64,000 nucleotides of DNA from Ypsolopha sequella (GCA_934047225.1 OW203992.1:9971501-10035500); one strand, 5' to 3'. Counted from the first letter of the stretch, positions 1 through 13,000 are shown. The notes: generated by a model not told the origin, from the letters alone. Numbers and translations are program-made.

Positions 1-215
1 ATTTTATTATATACCGACTAATTGCTAATCAAAGTTTATTAAAATATGTATTTTTAAATGAAACTATTTTGTTTAATTCATAACGTCAGAATTAACTTTA
101 TTAAAAAAAATTAAAATATATATATTAAAAAAGAAGATATAATTAAGGGACTCCATAGAAAAAAAGCGCAAAGTACGCTCCTCAAATTGCAAATAAATGT
201 TTTTTTATTTATTTC
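1..215. other. AT-rich sequence, no gene seen
   Basis: Low-complexity AT-rich sequence with short A and T runs. No coding potential or recognisable repeat boundary was seen. Confidence 0.6.
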
Positions 216-493
216 TAAATACTTTTTCGGAAATTCCAGAAAAACCTCGCAAATTCACTGATTATGCGCGTCTACAGCGCACGAAGCGAGCGTTCTAATG
301 TACACTTTCTAACAATATAATTGAATTCAAAATCACTTAAGGCCTGGGCCATGGGGCACAGCAATCCTATTGAGTGATTTTGAACTTAATTATATTGTCA
401 GAAAGTCTACATTGGAACGCTCGCTTCGTACGCTGCCAGCACGCGTAATCAGTGAATTTTCGAGGTTTTTCTGGATTTTCCGAAAAAGTATTT
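216..493. repeat. Fold-back (palindromic) element
   Basis: Two arms of about 120 bp are inverted copies of each other around a short centre near 338-372. The left arm (216-337) contains AAATTCACTGATTATGCGCG and GAATTCAAAATCACTT; the right arm (374-493) contains their complements with a few mismatches. No transposase is present, so this is a MITE-like fold-back repeat. The short reading frame across the right arm is a by-product. Confidence 0.75.
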
Positions 494-529
494 GTTCTAG
501 GAAATTTTTGTCCTTACAACGAAAAAAAA

Positions 530-1375
530 AACCAGTCAAGTGCGAGTCAGACTCGCGTACCTAGGGTTCCGTATCGTAGATGAAAAAACTAATTTAGTCA
601 TGTCTTTTTCGTGATTTTTTCTACGGCTATATTTTTCCTGTAATCTTTACGTAAACACATATTACCATGATTTTTTTTATATTTTTCGGTCGACCAGTTT
701 AGGAGATAAGGGGGACATGCATTTTTTTGGGGTTTTTCAAGGATTTCTCGAAATAGATACAAGTAATTATATCCAAACTATATATTTTTGCAATGAACTT
801 TTTAATACCTACAATTTGATACCAATATTGTATTTATAAAATATATATATTTTTTTTACTTTTTATATATTTGTCATTTGTGTGCAACTTATTTTAAATC
901 GCTATAGTTTTCCTGTAATTGGCCAGTTATGATCTATAAAATTGTCATTTTTTTCGGTATACCAGTTTCGGAGATAACATAACGGGGGAACATAAGTTTT
1001 TATGGTTTTTTAAAAATATCTCGAGATCAGTGCCAGTAAATATAGTAAAAGTATATATTTTTACAATCAGCTCTTTATTATCTACAATTTGATACCCATA
1101 TTGTATTTTGAGGATAATATTTTTTATTTTTCTCTCTTTTGTTTTGGAAATATATTCAACAATTTTAAATTTATCAAAAAATTTTTAAGATTTTTTGTGT
1201 GGGCAAATGAATTCTATTTTTGTGCCAAATTTCAAGTCTTCACCTTTAACAGTGCTAGAGTTATGAGACTGTGACTTACGGACGGACGGACGGACGGACG
1301 GACGGACCGACGGACAACGGAGTCTCACCATAAAGGTTCCTTTGTATCTTTTAGGTACTACGGAACCCTAAAAAA
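530..1375 (+). repeat. Dispersed lepidopteran repeat, family A copy 1
   Basis: Starts with CAAGTGCGAGTCAGACTCGCG followed by AGGGTTCCGT, and ends with a GGAC tandem tract and CGGAACCCTAAAAA. A second copy lies inverted at 8926-9757. Related repeats with the same end signature (AGGGTTCCGT at one end, GGCCGGTTTTT at the other) occur at 6083, 20890, 32162 and 35424. No coding capacity; probably a non-autonomous element of unknown class. Confidence 0.75.
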
Positions 1376-1612
1376 CCATCTTATTGTTATAGCAGTAATT
1401 TCAGGCATAAAACTCAAGCCGCTTAGACATAATACCTACGTATTAATATCTTAAAAGTCACCATTTTCATTAATAAATTCTATCGAGTGAAATGTTTCCA
1501 ATTGGGTAAATTACTTTACAACGGAAAGATAAAGGTCTGAAAAACCATATTTGTGAATTTAACATTGATCAGATAAGTAGCTGACTCAGCATATTTAAGC
1601 AAAAACCCTTAA

Positions 1613-1969
1613 GAGGCCGGTGCGGTAATCCTATTTCATACAAACGAAATACCAAAACCAAAGTCATAGATATTCTTATAGGTGGTGTGTATTTATCCCG
1701 ATTGCATTACATAATATCTAGGTTCCCAAATATATATTGAATAAGAACGCTGATTTAAACATGAAATATGAGAGAAATAAGCTTTCTATGGAAATTTTAA
1801 ATAGATAATAGTGTCGTCTTTAAATCAGTGTCCTTTCAAAATATATATTTAGGAACCTAGATATTCTGATATCCAATCGGAATAAACACACACTATCCTA
1901 AGAATATCTATGATTTACAAATGATTTTGGTATTTCGTTTGTATGAACAAGGATTACTACGCCGGCCTC
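1613..1969. mobile_element. TTAA-flanked palindromic MITE (357 bp)
   Basis: Near-palindromic element with terminal GAGGCCGG / CCGGCCTC and inverted arms of about 140 bp. It is bounded exactly by TTAA at 1609-1612 and 1970-1973. TTAA target duplication is the hallmark of piggyBac-type transposition, but no transposase is encoded and the terminus is not a typical piggyBac CCC end. A second TTAA-flanked fold-back element lies at 36623-37582. Confidence 0.75.
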
Positions 1970-1973
1970 TTAA

Positions 1974-2740
1974 AATACCAAAGTCTAAGCCTTAATGCTT
2001 AAAGTATCATGAATGCCCTTGAGCGTTTGACCTCTAACCAACATAAAACGAGAAGAACGCCAGCTAGAAAAATGCTCATGTATATGACAACCAAATGTCT
2101 ACAGATGCGATATCGGAAGAAATGCAACAGAGTTTTTACCTAACTATGCCTAACCTAAATGTGTCTCTCAGAGTCAGTTTCAAGTAATATTCTACTTGTG
2201 AGTTGTTATAAATAAGAGTTATATTAGAACTGACGATTCAGTGTGTTAATAAAATGACTGTCAACCCAAAAATGGGATTGTTAATAATATACATTGACAT
2301 GGTAGTTTAGTCGGAAGGAGTGTTCTGACATGATAGTGATGTATGGGTGTCATGTCAGGAATTTAATTCTGACTGGTGAACAACTTTGACATTTGACATT
2401 TTTTAGACATTTGAAATGACTTTTGACAGTTTTTCAAAATGGTAGAATGTATGGGAATTTGTATGGTACTTAAGCGAGCCATACGAATAAGATTACGAGC
2501 ACGAAGCGCGAGCGTGCGCAGTTCGTGCCAGTGTGTCCCATCACTAGGGTCGTACTTTGAAATTTTTTGTTGACTTAGACACTAGGGATGTCCCCCGCCA
2601 CTAGGGATGTACTCTGACATTTTTTTTACTTTGACACTAGGGATGGGAAAAACTGACATTATAGCGTTTCGCGCTCGCGTGCCCAGTTCCTAGGGATGTA
2701 CTTTTTGACTTTGACACTAGACATTGGACGATAGGGTGTC
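1974..2740. repeat. Non-coding; degenerate tandem repeat at 2540-2730
   Basis: No gene seen. From about 2540 to 2730 a loose unit of about 60 bp recurs, containing CACTAGGGATGTACT and TTTGACA. Confidence 0.4.
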
Positions 2741-3240
2741 AAAAATATATCATTTTCTTTAATTCTTCTTTTGCGTCTTGAAAAAAATTTTTTTTCAGCC
2801 ATATCTTCGGAACGGACGGTGGTACAACCCTAGTAGCCCCCCTAGATCTACCCCCCCCCCCCCCGTGGTAAAACTTTGACGGACCGTATCTCCCAAACGG
2901 CTGAAGCTGGAGCCATGTTCATGGTACTCTAAGAAAAGTGCTCGACAAGATCTGACTGAAAATTAAATAAAAAAATAAAAAGTAGAAAGTAAATAAAAAT
3001 TACCATAAATATATCTTCCATATCTTCTGAACCGCTGGTCCTAGCGAGTTTGGGTTTGAACTACAGTGATCGGTTAGCCAGGGGCTACACGACCGCAAAA
3101 AAATTGACATTTCACAGGTTCTAAAAAGGGCTCCGATTCGCATGACAGATGGACGTACGACGGACAAACAGACAGGCAGACGGACGGACGGATAGACAGC
3201 AGAGTGACATTAATAGAACTCCATCATAAAACACTAATAA
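2741..3240. repeat. Non-coding, dispersed-repeat-like with poly-C and GGAC tracts
   Basis: Contains a run of 14 C (2851-2864) and a tract of ACGGACGGACGGAT type near 3180-3195, the kind of tract seen inside the AGGGTTCCGT families. No coding potential. Confidence 0.4.
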
Positions 3241-3813
3241 TAAACAGACTGGTAAAATTTAAACTTTTTTTTCTGAACATATACATATGTATAAAAGGAA
3301 TGTATTATTATAGGTATCTTTGCAATGCGAGAGTATTTTTCACAAGGCGTCTATTTGTAATAATCGAATAAATTGTCTTTGCGCTAATAAAATATTCAAT
3401 TGCACCTAATTACCGTAAATCACAACTAATAAATAAGAAAATAAAACAATTAAATGTATGTACTAAATTGATACAGTGTATTTTGAAACTATGGTACGAA
3501 TATCTTCACAAATTGTCGGTATATTTCTAATTTTGCTTGTTGGCGCAGCCAGCATAGTCTTCTCGTCGCAAAGCGTCGAACACAAATTATAGAGGGATAG
3601 CGTCGAAGCAGACTAAATTTGATGGCCACGCATAGGTTGCAGGTGGTCGGCTGCGTTCGGCAAAGAGGGGAGTCGACAAATTATAATGAAAATATACTAA
3701 TTCAGTAAGGCTTTTTTTGTAGATAATAATGAGAACTTTTATTGTGTGAAAGGTTCATTTCAAACGCATATTCCCACAAAGATGTCCACCCGTCTCAGCT
3801 GCTTCTCAAGCAC
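3241..3813. other. No gene or clear repeat seen
   Basis: Mixed-composition sequence without a convincing reading frame, splice structure or repeat boundary. Confidence 0.4.
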
Positions 3814-3960
3814 TGCCCGAAAAGCCGTCGCAAAGCCGTCGCCGTCGCCGGTGGAAAACCGGTAAATGGAAAAACGTTGCTCGGTTTTGTGCCGTGCCGT
3901 CGCCGTGCCGTCGCCGTCGCCGTTGCCGTGCCATCGGAAAACCGTTAAATGGAAAAACAG
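3814..3960. repeat. GCCGTC-rich short tandem repeat
   Basis: Imperfect tandem GCCGTC/GCCGTG units flanked by two copies of GGAAAACCGxTAAATGGAAAAAC (near 3851 and 3935). GC-rich island in an AT-rich region, probably part of a dispersed element. The short open frame across it is repeat-driven. Confidence 0.6.
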
Positions 3961-4645
3961 CCAACCAAAGAGAGCTTAACGGCATCGCGTGACGTCATCT
4001 GACACGATTTCATACAAAAAGTGATAAATATCGCTATCGCTAACTTCGGTAATACTTAATGAATTTTTCAAAAATTCAATTTCAGGTTTTGCGCTTTGCT
4101 ATAACTAATTAGACATTTATTTAGACATTTATTTACTATCCGAAATATTATAACATTACAGTAATATACCAAATCGTTACAATATTATATATGTATACCA
4201 TTTTATTTTAAGCACTAACTATATATAACATACTTTCTTCTAACATTCTCTTCCACACACTCATCACACATCCTATCCCATCTACAAACACATAGTACAA
4301 AAACAATTAATCAGTTACTATAAAAATACACTGATATTTCACCACAGGACATGCGTCCGAGTATGGTACCTACACTAAAATAAAATAAAGTTATTAAATT
4401 GCATCCTAACCCGTAAAATTGGTTTGAGCCGCGGTATTGCCTGCTATCTACGTAATTGTTTTAGCGATAACGAGAACTCAACAGACAAAAGGTAATTTGG
4501 CTGTAAGAATATCTCACCTTGTGTTATGTTCACTTACCAATCTATGCATCTGGGAGTTGCATACACACATATTGGCATTTTGTTTCTGCGTACAAGGTTA
4601 CGTGTTTACTGCAATCCAACCAAAAAGGCATTGTTTTATTACAAA
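3961..4645. other. No gene seen
   Basis: AT-rich sequence; nothing beyond short reading frames without codon bias. Confidence 0.4.
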
Positions 4646-5270
4646 CTAGCGACCCGCCCCGGCTTCGCACGGGTGCAAAGCTGATACTAAATATAACCGC
4701 CGCAACCGCTATGTCCCTGAAAATATTCATTTAAATTACATGCTGTAAAGGGCCATATTGATCTATATTAAATGCACAATGTATTTAAAATACTTAATTG
4801 GATAAGGATTAATGCTGTACCTATTGCTTAAAATCACTTCGTAAATAAGCCATTATTTCTCTTAAAAAGTAAAGGATAAAAAATGGTTATTGTTGGTTAT
4901 TCCTAAGAGATAGACATATATACCATCGTAAACTTTTTTGTAGACCTTTTTACGTTTTACAATACTGTAGTACATTATTTTGATCTATCTCGTAGGGTGA
5001 ATTCAGCCAGCGTTTACAATGTAAGCGCAAAAAATGTGTTTATTTACGACATCACATTAGAAACCTCTAAAATTATCAGTGTTTCTCTACTATGTTATGC
5101 GTGTATTATACATATAAACCTTCCTCTTGAATCACTCTATCTATTAAAAAAACCGCATCAAAATCCGTTGCGTAGTTTTAGAGATCTAAGCATATATAGG
5201 GACAGACAGACAGCGGGAAGCGACTTTGTTGTATACTATGTAGTGATTAAATTTTTAGGATTTTAAGGAT
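4646..5270 (+). repeat. Dispersed repeat of the ACCCGCCCCGGCTTCGCACG type
   Basis: Begins with GCGACCCGCCCCGGCTTCGC and ends with GACAGACAGACAGCGGGAAG followed by a TTTGTTGTATACTATGTA-type tail. This layout is common in lepidopteran and other arthropod genomes. A shorter relative (GTCCGCGGTTCCAACCGCG, then a TCCGTTGAGTAGTTCTCGAG section) lies at 30176-30350. No coding function. Confidence 0.6.
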
Positions 5271-6082
5271 ATTGCTATTGGTTTCTTCTAATATATCATT
5301 AGAATAGAATACAATAGAATAGAAAAATGTTTTTGGTACATATACTTTACAATCAAATAAAATAAACTTAAAATTAGCGCAGAATGTACCAAAAAAGGCT
5401 GTCTTTATAAGTATGTATGTAATGTAAAAAAAAGACGGTTAAGTGCGAGTAGGCCCTGAGGTTTACTTCCGCATTTCCACTTGCAATAACAGCCCAACTT
5501 AACTTGACCCTTACGATCTACTCAGCTCTATGTCTCTAAAGGGTCTAGTTAACTGGGTCATTAATAACTTCTTAAAAAATTATTTATAGGTAATTTTCAG
5601 ATTTCAAAATTTCAAAAAAAACATATTCTTAATTAGATATGGTGTGTCAGTATGGAATTGCCGCCTAAAACCGCCAGAGAACCAATCAGAAGCAATGATG
5701 AGAAAAGAAGGTGGGGCTTTTTTGATCGTCGCGTCGTCGTTGCTGCTGATTGGTTTTCTAGCGATGTCATAACAAATTGGGCCAATCTTGGGATAAGCTT
5801 TTATTTTGCATTGACTATACTGAAGCCTAAACTTGTTTAGTTAAAATTATAACCTTCCAATTGTATTCAGAGCATATAAGTCAAGCTACTGATATTTTTA
5901 TCAAATACCCAGTCTATACTATTGATTGGTCTGTGGTAATTTATCTTAATGCGTGTCACGTGTGTGACTAATTTTAAATCACGCTATAATTGAATAGGTA
6001 ATGTACTAAGAGCTCTTAGTCCGTAACCCTACGAGATCGGTTAACACTATTAGATCGACTGTCATACGATGGTTATGGCTCT
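5271..6082. other. No gene seen; small inverted CCAAT-containing hairpin
   Basis: Near 5676-5765 an inverted repeat carries AGAACCAATCAG and its complement CTGATTGGTTTTCT. A fragment with the GTTAAGTGCGAG signature of the AGGGTTCCGT families starts near 5435. Otherwise featureless. Confidence 0.4.
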
Positions 6083-6680
6083 TTTTAGGGTTCCGTACCC
6101 AAAGGGCAAAACGTAGCTCTATTAATGTCACTCCACTGTTCGTCTGTCTGTCCGTTTGTCGCGGGTCTCTAGCTCTTAGAAGGAATGAGATAAAAAATGT
6201 TATATGTTGACCCAAAACCGAATTTTGAATTTAAAATGTAATTAAATTATTTTTCAGGGGCCTCATACATGAAAATGAAGCTGAAAAAAATAATTTTGTT
6301 TTTTCATTTATTTTTATTTTAAAATATAAAGAAATGGGGGGCTATCCAAAGTTGCCGTTTTTAGACCATTTTTGTTACGGGGTCTATCTCAAAGGATAAA
6401 GTATTTATGAATTTGAAATTTCTGTTTATATTACCATATGCTGTACTTAAACAACAAATACTAAAAACGCCGATTTATAATGCAGTTTTAGGGTTACGTC
6501 CCCGAATACTCAACCAACTTAATTTTGCAGTTTTGTTTCATACAATTTGTAATTTATAATTAGTTTTAATTACAATAAGTTTGTAATATATATTTAAATT
6601 TTTCAAGTACCTATATTTACCTATTTAAATGGTGAGGAGCCACCAGGGCGCGAGTCCTACTCTCACTTGACCGGTTTTTC
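6083..6680 (+). repeat. Dispersed lepidopteran repeat, family B copy 1
   Basis: Starts TTAGGGTTCCGTACCCAAAG, contains GGGTCTCTAGCTCTTAGA and GGGTTACGTCC, and ends CTTGACCGGTTTTT. A second copy in the same orientation lies at 20890-21660. Non-coding. Confidence 0.75.
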
Positions 6681-7119
6681 TATTTATTTGCAACCCACAG
6701 ACTGAATCTTTTTATACTCAGATGAGCTTAAGTACATATTCATGTTAGTATTATTTTTTTCAGAATCTTTTTCCAATGGTGCTTATCAACTATCAACGGA
6801 GGTAGCTGAAAACCAGCGCCAACCAAAGCATGTTTTGGATGGCACATAGCTGAACCTTTTGTCGTGTTGTTATTTTTATCTATAGATTACTCCCTACTTA
6901 AGTAAACCTTTTCTACTGTGTTAGCTATAAGTTCTTTTTATTCTTTTGTAAACGCGCCAATAAATTTATTTTCTTTCTTTCTTTCTTTCAAATATGAAAC
7001 CAATTAGAGAAAATAAAATAAAAACAAACGTTGCTTAGATTACTCCAATCCAACATTAAATTACACCTTTTTAAATGATTGTTATCGTTAGTTATCTGTC
7101 TGTATACCAACATTATAAA
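6681..7119. other. No gene seen; short TTTC microsatellite
   Basis: A (TTTC)n tract near 6970-6990 follows a GCCAATAAA motif, as at the 3' end of an old retroelement. Nothing else is supportable. Confidence 0.4.
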
Positions 7120-7610
7120 AGAATAGCTTTTGCCCGCGGCTTCGCCCGCGTTGATTAAGTTTTTGTATAGTCGTATCGAATCTGTAAATATTTTTCAGGT
7201 CATTAATTTTTTAGTACGTAGTTGACCTGACTCTGGTTTGGAGCGTTTTGGATCCTCATCATCTCTAATTTGATCTCCATGTATCTTTGGCGAGGCCGAA
7301 GGCCGAACCGCTTTTCTGATCGACACTATTTTTGTTCTCTGAATTAATCCTCTGCTAATGTCTCTTTAGCGGTCTTTGATAATTGATTTAATCCCCTAGT
7401 ATGTTTGACGAGGATGAAGGCCGAGCCGCGTCTCTGAACGAAACTATTTCTTGTCCCCATGGGAACTCATTTATGGGACAAAAAATGTCCTATTCCAGGT
7501 TCCAAACTACATTTGTACAAGGTTTCAGCCCAATTGGTTCAGTAGTTACGGCGTGAAGGAGTAACAAACATCCATCCATACATCCGTCCAAACTTTTGCA
7601 TTTACGAGTA
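7120..7610 (+). repeat. Dispersed repeat of the GCCCGCGGCTTCGCCCGCG type
   Basis: Starts with TTTTGCCCGCGGCTTCGCCC and ends with the section containing GGTTCAGTAGTTACGGCGTG followed by CATCCATCCATACATCC. This arrangement is recurrent in lepidopteran genomes. A fragment of the head is seen inverted at 18378-18397. Confidence 0.65.
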
Positions 7611-8512
7611 TGATGATGATGTCCTCCTCATTGTAGTCCGACGACGGCGACCATGCACTATCGCCGCAGGACTTGGGGGAAGAAGTCCAGTCCATTGTCA
7701 AAGCGTGAGGTCATCTGCGCGTGAATAGTTTTCAGTGAGTAAGTGGTTGCGCTGGTACAGACTCACTCTCTCGACCCTGTTTTCCGGGCGCCAATGGAGC
7801 GGTAACCACCACGTTTCTGACCGCCGGTTTCTCCTACCTCTACCGGACGCCCTAGGCCTTCCACGATGCCTTGCTACCTCGCCGACTCCCCCAAGGACCG
7901 ATTTCTTATCAGCTGTGGTTTTCCGTCGTCACCGAGTCAGTCTTCATGCACATGCGGGGGGTGTCCGCGCCGAGTCTATATGCCGAAGCATGCAGACTTC
8001 CCCTCCACCAGGTTTAGCTCACGATTCGACGTTGTTTACCGGGGTGTGGCCGCTGCGTTCACAACAGATACTTGGAGCCACTGGTGAGAGTTTGTGGGAC
8101 GCTTGGTTATAGTAGATATAAGTCATATATTGTATAGTATAAGTTTTATGTTGAAAAAAAAGACATGATCTTGCTAAGTTTCTTGCCCTTCTTCTTAGCA
8201 AGACTAATCGAATGGGCGGAGGTAGGCATGTATTTATATATGTAACCTATTAGGATGTAGTATATAGGATGGGATTTGGTCGGCCGCCTGGATTCGTGCT
8301 GGGGGCTCGGTTGGTGATCATTGAACCTTGTTCCTGGTCCCTGGCCGGGTCTTACCTTGTATAATATATATTTTACCTATCATTTTAATCGTAAATATAT
8401 TGCTACATAAATTAAATAAACCTTTAATTTAGTTCATGTACATTTATTATTTTATTACATATATTTTCTTTATTAGATTAAATTTGACGGTTAAAAAGTG
8501 TCTATATTATAG

Positions 8513-8543
<31 letters not shown>

Positions 8544-8588
8544 CTATACCTGCTTTGCAAAATAAACTATTTGAATTTGAATTTGAAG
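7611..8588 (+). repeat. Retroelement 3' part with TTTGAA tail, copy 1
   Basis: From about 8140 to 8588 this matches 26140-26612 in the same orientation: the section GACATGATCTTGCTAAG, the CTTGTTCCTGG section, and the end AAATAAACTATTTGAATTTGAATTTG. A short direct-repeat tail after AAATAAA is typical of LINE or LINE-mobilised SINE 3' ends. The GC-richer part upstream (7611-8130) is present only here. Its open frame (7735-8112) has no recognisable protein match and is probably not a gene. Confidence 0.6.
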
Positions 8589-8599
8589 ATGGGCTGGCT

Positions 8600-8925
8600 G
8601 GCGAAACCTGAAAGGTACTACCACTAAACGTACCACTACTACCCCTACGAGTATAATATTATGATAGTGGGTTGGGATGGGACTACAGTTCTTGTAGATT
8701 GTTACGTTTTTGCTGCAGTACAACACTAAACTTCTCAGTCTTTTAGCGATAATGAGTATTAAGAATGTTAAAGATAGTAATAAAACATATGCTATTGGTC
8801 GCTTAACTGATTCCCTGGTTAAAATTTTGGGTGAATTTTGTATACGTGTATTCGTTCTTGTAGCTCCATTTCTCCAATATATAAAACTCGGCAGATTTTG
8901 AAAAGCTCTAGACTGAAGGTCATTG
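8600..8925. other. No gene seen
   Basis: AT-rich spacer without a recognisable element. Confidence 0.4.
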
Positions 8926-9757
8926 TTTTTAGGGTTCCGTTGTACCTAAAAGGTACAAAGAAACCTTTATGGTGAGACTCCTTTGTCCGTCCGTATGTCA
9001 CAGCCACATAACTTTAGCAGCTTTAGCTTTAGTTAAACATAAAGACATGAAATTTGGCCAGAAATATAATTAATTTGCCCACTTATCACGGTGTAAAAAA
9101 AAAATGAAAAATTTTAAATGGTTCAAAATATTTCCGAAACAAAAGTGAGAAAAATAAAAAATATTATCTTAAAAAGACAATATGGGTATCAAATTGTAGA
9201 TATTAAAAAGTTGGTTTTAAAAATATATACTTTTACTATATTTACTAGCACTGGTTTCGAGAAATCTTTAAAACACCACAAAAATATGTATGTCCCTCCC
9301 TTATCTCCGAAACTAGTAAACCGAAAAATATGAAAAAAATATCGGTTATAGGTCATAACTAGCCAATTACAGAAAAGCTATAGCGATTTAAAATAATATG
9401 AGCACAAATTAGAAATATAAAAAAAAGTAAAATAATTATTAAAAATATATTTTATAAAAATAAAATATGAGTATGTTGTAGGTATTAAAAAGCTGATTGT
9501 AAAAATATATAGTTTGGCTATATTTAATTGCATATATTTCGAGAAATCCTGGAAAAACCATGAAAAAAATTATGTCTCCCCCTTATCTCTAAAACTGGTC
9601 GACCAAAAAATATGACAAAAATCATGGTAATATGTAATAATAAAAATTACAGGAAAGCGGTTGACAAATTCACGGAAAATAATGACAAAATTAAATTTAT
9701 CGTCCACAATACGGAACCCTAAGTACGCGAGTCTGACCCGCACTTGGCCGGTTTTTT
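8926..9757 (-). repeat. Dispersed lepidopteran repeat, family A copy 2
   Basis: Inverted copy of 530-1375: begins TTTTTAGGGTTCCGTTGTAC and ends AAGTACGCGAGTCTGACCCG then CACTTGGCCGGTTTTTT. Length close to that of copy 1. Confidence 0.75.
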
Positions 9758-9780
9758 AATAATCAAAGTAATTACAGAAT

Positions 9781-10021
9781 ACTTGGAGATACCAATTACT
9801 TGGAGACCCCCTCGAAGTAATTCGGGGGAGAGTAAGAGGACAGCTCACAGACAAAAAACCAGGAAGCCCACCATGCCTGGGACCGACGGATGGCGGTATA
9901 TCCATCCCTAATAGCCGGGCCTTATATGGAAAAGACTGGTGACGGGCACGGCGTCACTTGTGCGAGGGTTCCGGCACCGCGTTCACCAACCCGCCTGCCT
10001 AGCGTGTGTGAGTATGGGCAA
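9781..10021 (+). mobile_element. Old LINE 3' fragment, left half (split by a younger LINE)
   Basis: Matches 17765-18112 (+) and 37722-38040 (-), including CCCTCGAAGTAATTCGGGGG and CACCATGCCTGGGACCGA. It is interrupted after GTATGGGCAAT; the rest (TCTTCCAGGATGACCG and onwards) continues at 13537. The continuation encodes the C-terminal signature DDRWEWQSPGKAYVQQWTN, known from the ends of RTE-like LINE polyproteins. Confidence 0.75.
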
Positions 10022-13000
10022 TCCGCTGTTACAATCCGTTAATCTTTCTTGTTTCACAATTTTTCTTAGGCAGTTGTATGCACACATTGTATTTGTACAC
10101 ATTACCCACACACACACACACATTTTAACACATTTTATTTTGGTGATTATAGTCAATTTTTTTCAAAATCATTTACTATATAATAGTCCACTTTGGATTC
10201 ACATGAGTTTGCAAAATTCATTGCTTGGAGGCGCGCCTCATTCTCAGTTCAGTTTTGATCATAAAAGGCCTTGAGTTACGAATATTTTACCAAAATGTGA
10301 GAGGACTTCGTACTAAATTACAAATTTTCTATCAAAATATATTAAGTAACTGTTATGACGTAATAATAATCACAGAAAGTTGGCTCTGTGATGGAGTCCT
10401 CGACACTGAAATTTGTAACAGCAGATACGACGTTTTTCGTCTTGACCGAGATCGCATATTAAGCGGTAAGTTGGACGGAGGAGGCGTTATGATTTTGGTA
10501 CTACGTAGCCTCGGCGCACGCGCGCGACCCGAATGGGCGCGTGTCGGCTCCGAGTGCCTATGGGTCACTGTCCCAGCAAACTCATTGCATGCGCGCTCCG
10601 GCGCGAATAAATTTTCTTCTTCTACCCGCGACTTGCATATTTGTTCTGCTTATGCGCCACCCGACTGCAAAAATAGTATAAAAAACAAAAACCATGTCTC
10701 GTTATCGCAACATATATCTTGTCTAACTTCAATATTTGATCAAGTATTAAGTTTGAACAACGACAACTTTTTAATTGCTGGTGATTTTAATTTGTCGAAT
10801 ATTCAATGGGACTCTTCTAATAACCCCATACATCTTCACAAAGGTTCTGTAGAATTGCAAGAGGCTGGTTTAGGTTTGACTCAATTACTAACAAAACACA
10901 ATTTTGACCAATATAATCTGATCCCAAACTCGAAAAATAACATAATCGATCTTGTATTTAGTAATTTTTCTACTGAAGTTAACCATTCGAAGTTTCCGTT
11001 AGTAAAGGAAGATGTTTTCCACCCATCACTGGAAATGTTGGTAACAGATATCTTTTCTGTACCCCTCACGGAAAACAAGCTGCCGAAAAGGAGATTTCGG
11101 AAGGGAAGTTATGACTTAATTAATGAAGCTTTCATGCAAATCGACTGGGCCTACCGTTTCGCTTTGTTATCCTTAGATGACTCTGTTTCCAGTTTGTATG
11201 AAATTATCGCAGCACTTATTGTTTTACATATACCACTGGACACACGTAATTGCCGGCAAAATTACCCCATTTGGTTCAATAGCTCACTACTGAAATTAAT
11301 TAAAGAAAAAGAAAAAGCCCATTCTAAGTGGAAAAAGTACGGCAATCCACTTGACTATGATGAGTTTGCTCTATTGCGCAATCGCCAAAAAAAATTGCAG
11401 GATAGCTGTTTTAATAATTACGTGGTTTCTATGCAAGAAAACATAAAAACTAACCCTAAACAACTCTGGTCGTATGTTAAAGCAAGACGAGGTACTTCAG
11501 CTTATCCCAAATCTTTCGAGTATAAAGATCAAAAATATGTGCAGGGTCATTCAATTTGTCAGGGTTTCAGTGATTTCTTTGGTTCTGTTTTTAACAAACC
11601 CGCTGACTCTTACCCAGAAACCAAGCTTGAGCCGCCATATTGCGATGATGGCAGCTTGATTCAGAATATTCAAACATCTGAAGAGGAGATCTATAAACTT
11701 TTGTCTACTCTTGACTTAAATGGCGGTGCTGGAAGTGACGGAGTACCTCCATATTTTATTGTAAAATGTGCAAAGTCTCTATCTATTCCTCTTAAAATTA
11801 TATTCAACCTTTCACTAAGGCAGGGCTACTTCCCTATAAAATGGAAAGAAGCACATATCTTACCGATACACAAAAAAGGCTCAAAAATTAAAATTCCAAA
11901 TTATAGGGGTATATCCATTCTTAACACTTTCAGTAAGGTGTTTGAAAAAATCGTCTATAATAATATATATCCTGTTATAATTAAAGGAATACCTCCTCAA
12001 CAACATGGATTCCTTAAGGGCAAATCTACCACTTCTAACCTGATCGAGTTTACAAATTATGTACTTTGTCGTATGCACAAACTTGAACAAGTTGATGTGG
12101 TCTATACCGACTTTGAAAAAGCTTTCGACCGTGTGGACCACATCATTCTTCTAAGGAAACTCCTTCATTTGGGTATCAAGGGTGACGTTTACAGATGGAT
12201 TTTATCATACGTAAGTAAAAGAAGCCAGGCTGTTGTACTCGGTGGGTTTAGATCCAATTTTATTAGTATTCCATCAGGCGTGCCTCAAGGGTCTCATTTG
12301 GGCCCCTTGCTTTATAATGCGTATCTCTATGACATTTATTCAGTATTTCAATATTCAAAATTTCTAATGTATGCTGATGATAAAAAAATATACCTTAATA
12401 TCAAAGACCATAGTGACTGCCATAAATTACAAGACGATCTCAGTGTATTAACACAATACTATGCCATAAACCGTATTAATGTTAATATATCCAAGTGTGT
12501 ATTGATATCTTTTTCGCGTAGTTCAAATCCTTTAATGCATCAGTACTTCATTGAAAACCAATCCATTAAACGAGTTGACACTGTTCGTGATCTGGGTGTA
12601 GTACTCGACAAGAAATTGACCTTCGTGAATCATGTTGATGATATAATTAACCGGGCTCATAGAAACCTTGGCTTTGTACTTCGTACGTGTCAAGTATTTA
12701 AAGACATTGATTGCATTAAATCTGTCTACTACGCATATGTCCGCAGTGTGCTCGAGTATGCTTCCAGCGTCTGGTCTCCTCAATATGTCACTCATAAAGA
12801 AAGGTTTGAGAAAATTCAGTGGACATTGCTACGACACCTTAACTGGAGATGCAAATTTACTGACCTCAACTATATGTCTTCTTGTAAAAAACACAATTTA
12901 CTCTGCTTAGAAGATCGTCGCCTACTGTTAGACATGGGGGTTCTTCATGACATTTTGAGTGGACGTCTTGATTCCCCGGCTCTCGTCTCAGAATTGTTTC

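Noticed and set aside
3742..3948. Short Val-Ala-rich protein
   Set aside because: Produced by the GCCGTC tandem repeat.
7735..8112. 125-codon open frame
   Set aside because: Overlapping frames, no recognisable domain, and it abuts a repeat with a LINE-like tail. More likely repeat-derived than a gene.
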